NCBI GenBank assembly: GCA_036339375.1
Contig: JAYZBC010000051.1
Location: 1-64,000 of the forward strand
DNA from: JAYZBC01 sp036339375
GTDB taxonomy: Bacteria > Pseudomonadota > Alphaproteobacteria > MPNO01 > UBA2964
DNA length: 64,000 nucleotides
Direction: 5' to 3'
This document shows positions 42,965 through 51,569 of this stretch, one piece after another. Within the stretch, counting starts at the first letter, position 1. Each line of letters starts with the position of its first letter. The translations under genes and the position numbers were made by a program. Below the pieces are notes generated by a model that made no database searches, was not told the DNA's origin, and was given only the letters and a program-made list of their open reading frames with translations.

Positions 42965-44548
42965 CTAGTTGCCAACTGGCAAAAAAATTTTATTATTGTT
43001 ACCTAGGTCCCATTCCCCGTTTTTCAGCCGAACCAATTCCCCTTTACTTCGTATTTGATCCAAAGCAAGTAAAACATCCCGCCCGTCAACACTCCCTGTC
43101 CCAGAAACCAAAGCTTCAAAAGTTTTTGGCCCATCCTTTAAAGCTTCCCTAACACTACGAAAACGCCGATTTGTCGGTAAAGGCCTGGGAGGCTTCGGAA
43201 CAGAAAGCTCTAGCGCTTCACGTTTGCCAAAAGGTAAAGTCAGGTCATAGCCCGCTTTGGAACCGACGTTACGACCATCCAAAGACGGATCATGAGGTAA
43301 TGTCCGAAAACCAGACAATACAATCAAATCTCGGTCTGGTTGAAATCGTGTCGCCATGGCCCAATCTATCTGTTCATCAGAAAATATATTTATATCGTCA
43401 TCAACAACATAAACATTCTTAACGTTGGCAAGAGAACCGTGTATTGCGGAAATTGCGTTCCTCGCCTCGCCTGCAACACGCTGCCGCAAGCTAACCCGGA
43501 CGTTCATCACGCCAGCCCCCGATGCCGTTGAATAAACGCCTAAAGGCTCACGCACGGCTGTTTTAAGAGCATCCCAGACTAATGCTTCAGTCCTGGCCCC
43601 AGCAATTTGAGCTGTATCGGTATTTCCAATACGAAATCCACTAATGGTTGCCGTTTGAAAAAGTGCGTCTTTACGCATTGTAATTGCCGTTAAATGAAAA
43701 ACTGGGTTGGGTTTCATTAAACCGTAATATCCAAAGGTTTCCCCATAAGGACCTTCTGGATTGACGTAACCCCGTTCGTCAAAATACCCCTCCAATACAA
43801 TCTCAGCATCTGCGGGAACGGGCACTCCATTGGTAACTCCCTTAACGAATGCAACCGGTTCACCACGGAGTGTTCCAATTAACCCAAGCTCATCTACTGC
43901 TACCCTCATGGCAGCAGCTAAAAAATCAGTTGGGTGTGATCCTACAGTGAAACTAACTGGTAATCTTTCTCCGTTGGCAACAGCCTTTTGGTATAAATGC
44001 CGTAAGTCACTGGGCGCTGTAAGATTTAAACCGGCAGTCTGTCTCCCCATTAACATCAAACGGCGACTTCCAACATTGACCCAGCCTGTTTCTGGATCCA
44101 TTGCAAAATCGATTCCTGCCGAAATATAGGGTCCCCCATCCATTTCATGCTGCAAATGAACTGGTAGTTTGGTAAAATCAGCAGAATCACCAGTAAGAAT
44201 CATATCATGCACAGGAGCATTCTCTGAAGAAATTTCTATAGTGGATTTTGGATTGGTCATCCGCTGGATCATTTCATTGGCAAGTTGCGCAGGCTGAACA
44301 CCGAATGCGGCAGCTAGCCTGGTCCTACTGCCCATCACGTTTCCAAATAATTCAGCCTGCTCGGGCCCTACCTTTTGAAATAAAACAGCCTTTGAATGAC
44401 CATCAAGAACTTTTGCCACATCAATTAAATCAATCGGCTCTTCAATAACTTCTACTTCCCCTGCCTCTAAGAGCTGTTCCGCAAAAACACGAAGACGGAA
44501 TTTGTCGAGATCTGGAACATCCGTCTGTGACTCTAAAGGTTGCTTCAA
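42965..44548 (-). CDS. UbiD-family decarboxylase with C-terminal extension
   Basis: A 527-residue UbiD-type enzyme. The prenylated-FMN active site is visible as VNVGSRRLML (Arg) and NPEGPYGETFGYYG (two Glu), with PADAEIVLEGYFDERG between. After the core there is an extension of about 80 residues (about 445-527) with the pattern GPKTFEALVSGTGSVDGRDV, then LDQIRSKGELVRLKNGEWDL. This looks like a small winged-helix-type unit or regulatory arm not seen in the UbiD at 23122. The start is TTG after GGGGAGAG. The predicted reaction is (de)carboxylation of an aromatic or unsaturated acid. It is divergent from the FAD monooxygenase gene and likely shares its operators. Confidence 0.85.
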   Translation of the reverse strand: MKQPLESQTDVPDLDKFRLRVFAEQLLEAGEVEVIEEPIDLIDVAKVLDGHSKAVLFQKVGPEQAELFGNVMGSRTRLAAAFGVQPAQLANEMIQRMTNPKSTIEISSENAPVHDMILTGDSADFTKLPVHLQHEMDGGPYISAGIDFAMDPETGWVNVGSRRLMLMGRQTAGLNLTAPSDLRHLYQKAVANGERLPVSFTVGSHPTDFLAAAMRVAVDELGLIGTLRGEPVAFVKGVTNGVPVPADAEIVLEGYFDERGYVNPEGPYGETFGYYGLMKPNPVFHLTAITMRKDALFQTATISGFRIGNTDTAQIAGARTEALVWDALKTAVREPLGVYSTASGAGVMNVRVSLRQRVAGEARNAISAIHGSLANVKNVYVVDDDINIFSDEQIDWAMATRFQPDRDLIVLSGFRTLPHDPSLDGRNVGSKAGYDLTLPFGKREALELSVPKPPRPLPTNRRFRSVREALKDGPKTFEALVSGTGSVDGRDVLLALDQIRSKGELVRLKNGEWDLGNNNKIFLPVGN

Positions 44549-44610
44549 AACTCTCTCCCCTGCAAAAACCTTTCACACCTCATTGGGTCAAAACCATACC
44601 GCCCAATTCT

Positions 44611-44631
44611 TGTCATAGACAAGGTATGACA
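44611..44631. promoter_or_regulatory. Candidate operator, TGTCATA-N7-TATGACA
   Basis: A perfect 7-base dyad with a 7-base spacer, in the 171-base gap between divergent UbiD and FAD monooxygenase genes. A second dyad (CTTGTC-ATA-GACAAG) overlaps its left half. Size and symmetry fit a GntR- or TetR-type dimer site. No regulator gene is nearby. Confidence 0.5.
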
Positions 44632-44694
44632 GCGTTACATAAGCTTTGCAAAGATCCTAAGCAGTAAATAAAAAAATAGTCCGCTTGTCGGAAA

Positions 44695-44715
44695 TGACAG
44701 TGAATGCCATTGTCA
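44695..44715. promoter_or_regulatory. Second candidate operator, TGACA-N11-TGTCA
   Basis: A 5-base dyad with an 11-base spacer, ending five bases before the FAD monooxygenase ATG. The half-sites repeat the TGTCA/TGACA words of the 44611 site and total length is again 21 bases. Binding here would block initiation. Confidence 0.4.
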
Positions 44716-44719
44716 AAAA

Positions 44720-46351
44720 ATGTTAGGAGAGAAAAGAATTGACACACCTGTACTCATCGTAGGTGCGGGACCTGTCGGGCTCGCGCTAGCCGGGGACCTC
44801 GGATGGAGGGGTATCCCAAGCATTGTTATAGAAAAAACCAATGGCACCATCTTCCAAGCCCGGCAAGACTTGGTGGGTATTCGAACAATGGAGTTTTGCC
44901 GCCGATGGGGAATTGTGAAAGATGTAGAAAGGTCCCCTTATCCCCGAGATTACCCGCAGGACAATATTTACATTGCCGGAAATTTAGTAAATGGGTGGGA
45001 AATCGGGCGTTATAAAGCGCCTTCAATGGACCAAGAAAAACCACCCGAACAAAGTCCACAAAAACGCGAACGATGTCCGCAAAACATGTTTGATCCAATT
45101 CTGAAAAAATTCGCTTTAACGTCCAAAAATTCCAAAATACTTTATAATCATCAATTTTGTTTCCTTGAACATCTGTCTAACGGCATAAGGATAAATGTCG
45201 AGGACACCAACCAAAAACGGAAAATCAAGATTTTTTCTCGTTACCTTGTTGGTTGTGACGGGTTTGGTAGTCAGGTGCGTGAAACGCTAAACATAAAAAT
45301 GTTAGGCAAGCCGGCACTCACTTATACAACCAATATCATATTCCGTTTCAACGGTTTTGAAAAATTACATACAAAACCTCCCGGGTACCGTTTCATCTTT
45401 TTAAAACCTGGTGGTGTATGGGCAACAATTGTTGCAATCAATGGGCGAGATCAATGGCGCATGTCCATCGTCAACAGCAGCGAACAACCTGGGGACCTTT
45501 CCAGGGAAGAAATTCACAAAGCGATTGCAGAAGTTGTTGGCGTCCCTTTTGGATATGAAATTTTATCCATTTTGCCGTGGACAAGACGTGAACTGGTGGC
45601 TGATAAATATAATGTTGGTAATGTATTTATTGCCGGAGATGCTGCCCATGTTATGTCGCCAACAGGCGGTTTCGGAATGAACACTGGTATCGGAGATATT
45701 GTAGACCTGTCTTGGAAAATTTCTGCTACTTTAAAGGCTTGGGGTGGTTCTTCATTAATGGATAGCTATGTCGTGGAACGACAACCGGTTGCCTTTCGGA
45801 ATGTCAAAGAAGCTAGCGGAAATTTAAATCGAATGCTTTCAAAAAAAGACCACCCTGCTTTTTTTGACAAAACTGTTGAAGGAGCAAAAGCACGCAAATC
45901 CATTGGCCAAAAAATTTACAAACAAATGCAGCGCGAATGGGAAACTTTAGGGATACACCTTGGTTACCGTTATGAAAATTCGCCAATCTGTGTTTCGGAT
46001 GGCACACCTGATATTCCAGATAATCATGCCCAATATATACAAACTTCAAGACCTGGATCGAGAGCGCCACACGTTTGGCTCAAAGACGGACGTTCTACTT
46101 TAGACCTCTTTGGGTCCTCATTCGTTCTTTTATGTTTGGGTGAAAATGTTCCAAAACCTGACCCTTTTTATAAAGCAGCCAAATCGTGCAATTTGCCATT
46201 AAAAATATTGCATTTAAAAGAAAAAAAAGTCTGCCTGGCTTATCAAAGCCGTTTGGTATTGGTGAGACCTGATGGACATGTTGCTTGGCGGGGAGATAAT
46301 CTACCCAAAAATTCAAAAAAGGTCATTGATACCGTAAGAGGTGCATTGTAG
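44720..46351 (+). CDS. FAD-dependent aromatic monooxygenase
   Basis: A 543-residue class A flavoprotein monooxygenase of the PheA/MhpA/TfdB type. FAD contacts are LIVGAGPVGLALAGDLG near residue 13, the CDG motif in YLVGCDGFGSQVR, and VFIAGDAAHVMSPTGGFGMN near residue 307. A C-terminal thioredoxin-like domain (from about 450) follows, as in phenol hydroxylases. It hydroxylates an aromatic ring with NAD(P)H and O2, ortho or para to an existing hydroxyl. It heads an operon with a gentisate-dioxygenase-like cupin and a dihydroxyphthalate-decarboxylase-like protein, so it plausibly makes the dihydroxy ring-cleavage substrate. No other in-frame start has a better site than the ATG at 44720. Confidence 0.88.
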   Translation: MLGEKRIDTPVLIVGAGPVGLALAGDLGWRGIPSIVIEKTNGTIFQARQDLVGIRTMEFCRRWGIVKDVERSPYPRDYPQDNIYIAGNLVNGWEIGRYKAPSMDQEKPPEQSPQKRERCPQNMFDPILKKFALTSKNSKILYNHQFCFLEHLSNGIRINVEDTNQKRKIKIFSRYLVGCDGFGSQVRETLNIKMLGKPALTYTTNIIFRFNGFEKLHTKPPGYRFIFLKPGGVWATIVAINGRDQWRMSIVNSSEQPGDLSREEIHKAIAEVVGVPFGYEILSILPWTRRELVADKYNVGNVFIAGDAAHVMSPTGGFGMNTGIGDIVDLSWKISATLKAWGGSSLMDSYVVERQPVAFRNVKEASGNLNRMLSKKDHPAFFDKTVEGAKARKSIGQKIYKQMQREWETLGIHLGYRYENSPICVSDGTPDIPDNHAQYIQTSRPGSRAPHVWLKDGRSTLDLFGSSFVLLCLGENVPKPDPFYKAAKSCNLPLKILHLKEKKVCLAYQSRLVLVRPDGHVAWRGDNLPKNSKKVIDTVRGAL

Positions 46352-46366
46352 ATGGGAGAGGATAAA

Positions 46367-47329
46367 ATGAAGGGATCACAAAACTGGGGAAATACTAATG
46401 ACCTTGAAACCCTTTATGAACAATTAGCACGATGCAATATAAGCGCTGGTTGGGCAAAACCGACACCCTCTCTCTATCCAGAGCCCTACCAAACATTCCT
46501 ACCCCACAAATGGTCATGGAAAGATAGCCGCGCTGCACTTGAAGTAGCTGGACGCCTAATTAGTACGGACCTTGCGGAAAGACGTAATTTAATTTTATAC
46601 AATCCCACCGAAGGTAACTCTTACTCCACAGTTCGTACCTTAATAACTGCATATCAAATGATATTGCCAGGAGAACAAGCAAGATCACACCGTCATACAC
46701 CCAACGCCTTAAGATTTATACTAGAAGGTGAAGGCTCTTATACTATCGTAGATGGTCAACGCCTCGACATGCACCCTAACGACGTTTTGCTCACGCCAAA
46801 CTGGTCCTGGCACGGCCATGCTAGCGAAGCAAGTGAAGCTTGCTATTGGATTGATTGTCTGGATGTACCCTTGGTACATTTTTTGGAACCGATGTTTTTT
46901 GAACAACACCCCGCCGTTTATGAGCCTGTCGAAACCGTTCCTACTAATTCTCCTTTTCTCTTTAGTTGGGAGAATGTCCAAAAAGCTCTCGAGAATGTGG
47001 AGCAAGATCAAAAAGGGTCATACGGAAAGCGTGTAGAACTTGGGAGCCCTGCCCTGAAATCAATTGGCCTTCACATGCACCGACTTGAAGGTGGAACTAA
47101 GACAAATGAAATAAAAACAACCGCTAATCAAATTTTTTGTGTTGTTGAGGGTTATGGAACAACATTTATCGATGGTCATAAATTTAGTTGGGGTCGTGGT
47201 GATGTTGTCGCAATTCCTGGTTGGCACCCTTACTCGCATCACATAAAACAAGACGCGACACTGTTTGAAATGAGTGACGAACCTATAATGCAAGCCTTTG
47301 GTTGGTTAAGGCATTCTGTAGGCTCTTGA
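46367..47329 (+). CDS. Gentisate 1,2-dioxygenase-like bicupin
   Basis: A 320-residue two-cupin protein close to gentisate/1-hydroxy-2-naphthoate dioxygenases. The N-terminal cupin keeps the iron ligands: SHRHTPNALRFILEGEG (His108, His110) and LLTPNWSWHGH (His149/His151). The C-terminal cupin (VVEGYGTTFIDGHKFSW) is retained, but its first metal-binding His pair is not obvious. Expected reaction: O2-dependent opening of a 1,4-dihydroxy aromatic acid between C1 and C2. The ATG at 46367 has GGAGAGG upstream; an in-frame ATG at 46352 directly abuts the monooxygenase stop and lacks spacing. Maleylpyruvate isomerase and hydrolase genes are not in the window. Confidence 0.85.
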   Translation: MKGSQNWGNTNDLETLYEQLARCNISAGWAKPTPSLYPEPYQTFLPHKWSWKDSRAALEVAGRLISTDLAERRNLILYNPTEGNSYSTVRTLITAYQMILPGEQARSHRHTPNALRFILEGEGSYTIVDGQRLDMHPNDVLLTPNWSWHGHASEASEACYWIDCLDVPLVHFLEPMFFEQHPAVYEPVETVPTNSPFLFSWENVQKALENVEQDQKGSYGKRVELGSPALKSIGLHMHRLEGGTKTNEIKTTANQIFCVVEGYGTTFIDGHKFSWGRGDVVAIPGWHPYSHHIKQDATLFEMSDEPIMQAFGWLRHSVGS

Positions 47330-47361
47330 TGTTGACAATGTTAGATAAGGACTGTTTTTAA

Positions 47362-48336
47362 ATGACTTTAACATTTGCTTCCTGGGGGTACGACCGCATG
47401 GAAGCCCTCCGCTCCGGTACAGTAAAGGTAGAAGGTTTTGATGTACAATGCTTGGATTTAAAACCACGTGAAATATTCGATCGAATGGGCAGTAAACAAG
47501 ACTTTTCCGCTGCAGAATTTTCTTTCACAGAATATGTCTTAAATTTTATCCAAGGGAATAAGCTTTTTGTAGCAATCCCAGTATTTCCAAGTAAAGTCTT
47601 TCGCCATGGGTTCATTTTTAAAAACGCAGAAGCAGGAATTGTGACCCCAAAGGATCTTGAAGGAAAGCGCGTTGGGGTACCACTTTACACCATGACTGCC
47701 GCACTTTGGATTCGCGGATTACTTCAGGACGAATATGGTGTGGATTGGCGAAGTTTCCATTGGATGGAAGGATCTCCCGACAGCAAGGGTGCCCATGGAA
47801 ATCCCTCAATACCTAAACTTCTGAAACCGGTTGAAATTGAAAAAGCGCCCATAGACCAATCCCTTGGAGAACTTCTGGTAACCCAGAAAATTGATGCAAT
47901 GCTAGGGTCACAGGCACCTGATACTATTAACCATCCTTCTGTTGAAAGATTATTTTCGGACTTTCGGACCGTGGAACGAAATTACTTTATTAGAACACGT
48001 TTGCAGCCAATAATGCACCTCGTGGTCATTCGTCGGGATATTCATGAAGCACACCCAGGTTTGGCCCAAGCGCTTTACAATGCTTTAGTGGAGGCCAAAG
48101 AGGTGGCGCTGGCAAAAATGCGCTACACGGGGGCAAATTGTATAATGATGCCCTTTCTGGCAGCCGAAATGGAGGATATTAGAACCATTTTTGGTGGCGA
48201 TCCCTGTTCTTATGGGCTTGAAGAAAACCGACACATCTTGGAGACCATGATCCGTTATATGGTAGAACAAGACTACATTCCGGATCATGTCCCGATCGAG
48301 GAACTTTTTTTACCGATGAAAGCTCCCGAAAAATGA
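47362..48336 (+). CDS. 4,5-dihydroxyphthalate decarboxylase-like protein
   Basis: A 324-residue protein with the binding-protein fold shared by NMT1-type proteins and Pht5, which removes one carboxylate from 4,5-dihydroxyphthalate. Family marks are the opening ASWGYDRMEALRSGTVKVEG, FVAIPVFPSKVFRHG, LEGKRVGVPLYTMTAALWIRG, PIMHLVVIRRD, and YGLEENRHILETMIRY. There is no signal peptide, in keeping with a cytoplasmic enzyme rather than a transport protein. It is third in the operon, 32 bases after the cupin. Likely role: decarboxylation of an aromatic diacid intermediate. A solute-binding role is the alternative. Confidence 0.85.
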   Translation: MTLTFASWGYDRMEALRSGTVKVEGFDVQCLDLKPREIFDRMGSKQDFSAAEFSFTEYVLNFIQGNKLFVAIPVFPSKVFRHGFIFKNAEAGIVTPKDLEGKRVGVPLYTMTAALWIRGLLQDEYGVDWRSFHWMEGSPDSKGAHGNPSIPKLLKPVEIEKAPIDQSLGELLVTQKIDAMLGSQAPDTINHPSVERLFSDFRTVERNYFIRTRLQPIMHLVVIRRDIHEAHPGLAQALYNALVEAKEVALAKMRYTGANCIMMPFLAAEMEDIRTIFGGDPCSYGLEENRHILETMIRYMVEQDYIPDHVPIEELFLPMKAPEK

Positions 48337-48364
48337 TTAACCGAAGTTTTTAGTCCGTTAGGAA

Positions 48365-48383
48365 GCAATTTTACCCAAATTGC
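48365..48383. repeat. Inverted repeat between operon and ThDP gene
   Basis: GCAATTT-N5-AAATTGC, perfect 7-base arms, 74 bases before the ThDP enzyme start. The run of A after it is the wrong polarity for a terminator of the upstream operon. A possible operator. Confidence 0.35.
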
Positions 48384-48457
48384 AAAAAAGTAGATAACAG
48401 ACATTTGTGGAAATAAGTAGAAAATAACAACAGGGTAACTTTGAGGGGAAAAAACCC

Positions 48458-50152
48458 ATGAGAAACATATTGGATGGCGGCGAAGCCATTGTTGAAGCTT
48501 TCCGAAAGTTAAACGTCAAATATATTTTGTCCTCCCCCGGAACTGAATGGGCACCGGTTTGGGAGGCAATGGCAAACCAAAAACAATCGGGTAATGGCGG
48601 ACCAGTTTTAATGGACGTTTGGCATGAAACTTTAGCCGTTGATATTGCCTCAGGTTTTACGCTTGTCACCGGAGAAATGCAGGCTGTATTGCTGCATGCA
48701 GGTTCGGGCCTAATGCAAGGAAATATGGGAATACACGGTGCTTTTGTCGCCGGAATTCCGATGATCGTTATCTCGGGAGAATCTATGACTTATGGTGAAC
48801 AAAAGGGTTTCGATCCCGGAGCCCAATGGATCAATAATCTTAGTATCGTCGGCGGAACAACCCGTCTGGTAGAACCAATTGTTAAATTTGCGACAGTCGC
48901 TGGAAGTTCTCATACAGTGTATGAACATGTCCTTCGAGCAGGTGAGCTGGCCCAACGGACACCCAGGGGTCCTACCTATCTCGCCGTTTCAACCGAAACT
49001 TTAATGGATGAATGGACAGCGCCTGAAAACGCAAGAACTATTCCCCCGGCCCCAAAAATTCAAACTATTCCCTCAGATATCGAAAAAATGGCTGATCAAC
49101 TTTTGGCCGCAAAGAATCCTCTGGTCCTTACAGAAGCGGCGGGTCAAGAAGTGGAAACATACGAAGCGCTTGTTGGGCTATGCGAGCTGCTTGCACTCCC
49201 GTTAATAGAGAAACCGGGGGCTTTATTTGCTAATTTTCCAAAAGACCATCCCCTCCATCAAGGCCACGATGTACAACCATACTGGGACGACATGGACCTC
49301 GCGCTAGTTATACGGACAAGGGTACCCTGGTATCCACCGAGCCAACGACCACCAAATGCAACGGTCGCTATCATTGACGAGGAGCCCCACCGCGCATCAA
49401 TGGTTTATCAAAGTCTTCAGGCCGATCTGTACCTCGAGGGTTATGCAGCAAGGACACTTCAAGACCTCACGAAAGTCCTTAAGAGCCGAAAATTAGACAA
49501 AGAGGCAATTGAAAACAGAAGATCCGCTCTTGCTAAATCTCATGATGAATTAATGGCAAAAAAAATGGCGCTCTACAAAAACGTACAGAATAAATCACCC
49601 ATTGACCCAGTTTGGCTTTGCGCCTGCCTCGGTGAAGTCATGCCTAAAGGTACTTCTTATATAGACGAAGTCACAACGCATACCCCCTTATTACGAGAAC
49701 ACATAATGTGGACTGAGCCTCAAAGCCTTTTCACCCGACAAAGTGGATTAGGCCAAGGCCTTGGCCTCTCACTTGGCGTAAAACTCGCCAAGCCTAAATC
49801 GCCAGTCGTCACTTTAATCGGAGACGGAGCGTTTCTGTATAACCCGGTATTACAAAGTTTAGGCGCTTCAAGGGATTACAATTTGCCTATTATTGCGGTC
49901 ATTTTCGATAATACCAAATATGCTGCTATGCAGGGTATGCATCAAAAAATGTATCCCAAGGGTGTCGCCGTCGACACTAACGTATTCCACGGCACCCATA
50001 TTAATGCTCCTGATTTTACCAAAGTCGCTGAGGCGTTTGGCGCTTACGGAGAAAGAGTTGAAAATCCTGCACAAGTTAAACAGGCACTAAAAAATGCTCT
50101 TGAAGCAAATGAAGAAGGTAGGACTGCAATTATTGACGTTTGTGTTTCCTGA
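48458..50152 (+). CDS. Thiamine diphosphate-dependent decarboxylase/ligase family protein
   Basis: A 564-residue ThDP enzyme of the acetolactate synthase/benzoylformate decarboxylase superfamily. The cofactor-activating glutamate is Glu57 in VWHETLAV. The C-terminal domain has the ThDP motif GDGAFLYNPVLQSLGASRD followed by VIFDNTKYAAMQG. The middle domain lacks a clear FAD-binding signature, which argues against true acetolactate synthase. Likely reactions: decarboxylation of a 2-keto acid or carboligation. It follows the ring-cleavage operon by 121 bases with a GGGG site, so a role on a keto acid product is attractive but unproven. Confidence 0.85.
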   Translation: MRNILDGGEAIVEAFRKLNVKYILSSPGTEWAPVWEAMANQKQSGNGGPVLMDVWHETLAVDIASGFTLVTGEMQAVLLHAGSGLMQGNMGIHGAFVAGIPMIVISGESMTYGEQKGFDPGAQWINNLSIVGGTTRLVEPIVKFATVAGSSHTVYEHVLRAGELAQRTPRGPTYLAVSTETLMDEWTAPENARTIPPAPKIQTIPSDIEKMADQLLAAKNPLVLTEAAGQEVETYEALVGLCELLALPLIEKPGALFANFPKDHPLHQGHDVQPYWDDMDLALVIRTRVPWYPPSQRPPNATVAIIDEEPHRASMVYQSLQADLYLEGYAARTLQDLTKVLKSRKLDKEAIENRRSALAKSHDELMAKKMALYKNVQNKSPIDPVWLCACLGEVMPKGTSYIDEVTTHTPLLREHIMWTEPQSLFTRQSGLGQGLGLSLGVKLAKPKSPVVTLIGDGAFLYNPVLQSLGASRDYNLPIIAVIFDNTKYAAMQGMHQKMYPKGVAVDTNVFHGTHINAPDFTKVAEAFGAYGERVENPAQVKQALKNALEANEEGRTAIIDVCVS

Positions 50153-50208
50153 AAAATTAAGGGCTGCAAAATTAATCAGGTATTAAACATTTTTACTGAA
50201 AGTTGCAC

Positions 50209-51414
50209 CTAACCCCCGCCCATAACGATGGAGAGACCCCAGCTACAAAATGTTGTCAACAACACCACCAACCATGGTGCAACCTTCCAAAAAACCAAAA
50301 GAGTGAAAGCAAAAAGAGCTAGGGCGAAGTCAGATGAGGATAGAATACCACTCGTCCAAACTGGGTTATAAAAGGCTGCAAGCAAAAGACCTACGACTGA
50401 GGCATTGACTCCCAACAAAGCTTTCTGAACAAATTTTCGTTGCCTTAATTCATCCCAATAAGGCAGTAAACCTATCACTAAAAAGAAAGAAGGAAGAAAA
50501 ATTGATATTAAACAAATCATACCCCCCAGCCATCCATTAGGCTGAGGGTCCATGACTGTTCCGAGATAAGCAGCAAAGGTAAATAAAGGGCCTGGTACAG
50601 CCTGTGCTGCACCGTAACCCGCTAGAAAACTGTTGTTAGTCACCCACCCTGTTGGGACCATTTCAGACTGAAGCAAGGGTAAAACGACATGTCCACCACC
50701 AAAGACTAAGGAACCTGAGCGGTAAAAACTATCGATAAGAATTAATGTTTGTGAAGGAAACGCAGTCACAGCAATTGGAAGTACAATCAGTAGACTTATA
50801 AAAAGAAAAAGTGAGCTGTTGGCAAAAATTTTACTAATCTGAATACCAACTGAAGTCCGACGATGTTCAATAGAACCAGATCTAAGGGCAAACCCAGAAA
50901 AAGCTCCCAAAATTATGACCCCTATCTGAGTGAAGGGACTTGGAAAATACAACACAATGATAGCAGCAACTGCTGCCAGCGTGACCCGCTGAATGTCGGG
51001 GCACATAGTTTTAGCCATACCCCAAACGGCTTGCGCGACGACAGCGACGGCCACTATTTTAAGCCCATGCAATGCTCCTCCTGAAAGAACTTCTGGAAAT
51101 ACTAAGACCCCATACCCAAAAGCAATAAGAAGGAGCGCCGACGGTATCGTAAATCCAAACCAAGCAGCCAAAGCACCAAAAATACCACCCTTGGCTAACC
51201 CAATGCTAATACCAACTTGGCTCGAAGCCGGTCCAGGCAAAAACTGGCAAAAAGCCACTAAGTCCCCATAGGTATGTTCATCAATCCAGCGGCGGCGGAT
51301 AACAAATTCTTCACGAAAATATCCAATATGGGCAACCGGGCCTCCAAAAGAGGTGCAACCCAATTTAAAAAAGGTCAGAAAGACCGAAAATACTGTTTCC
51401 CGTTCAGAGGACAT
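50209..51414 (-). CDS. chrA: ChrA-family chromate transporter
   Basis: A 401-residue membrane protein with two homologous CHR domains. The N-terminal one has FKLGCTSFGGPVAHIGYFREEF and DLVAFCQFLPGPASSQVGISIG; the C-terminal one has GSLVFGGGHVVLPLLQSE and GYGAAQAVPGPLF. Bidomain ChrA proteins export chromate by proton antiport; many homologues in non-resistant bacteria have unknown cargo. The ATG at 51414 (GGAAG upstream) is preferred to an adjacent TTG. It is unrelated to the catabolic genes on either side and divergent from the EamA transporter. Confidence 0.9.
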   Translation of the reverse strand: MSSERETVFSVFLTFFKLGCTSFGGPVAHIGYFREEFVIRRRWIDEHTYGDLVAFCQFLPGPASSQVGISIGLAKGGIFGALAAWFGFTIPSALLLIAFGYGVLVFPEVLSGGALHGLKIVAVAVVAQAVWGMAKTMCPDIQRVTLAAVAAIIVLYFPSPFTQIGVIILGAFSGFALRSGSIEHRRTSVGIQISKIFANSSLFLFISLLIVLPIAVTAFPSQTLILIDSFYRSGSLVFGGGHVVLPLLQSEMVPTGWVTNNSFLAGYGAAQAVPGPLFTFAAYLGTVMDPQPNGWLGGMICLISIFLPSFFLVIGLLPYWDELRQRKFVQKALLGVNASVVGLLLAAFYNPVWTSGILSSSDFALALFAFTLLVFWKVAPWLVVLLTTFCSWGLSIVMGGG

Positions 51415-51569
51415 CAATGATCTTCCAAAAATTCAACGACATTTATACCTCTGGTGTGTGGAGTATTAAAATACTATCTTCAGTCTAATCGATTTCAGCC
51501 GAAAATTACCATTTTATCAAAAATCGGCGAAACCTTTAATGAGTTCAAGGGGAGTAAAAGTTATTAAAA

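Noticed and set aside
48458..50152. Acetolactate synthase (ilvB)
   Set aside because: No small subunit nearby and no clear FAD-site signature; the general ThDP family label is safer.
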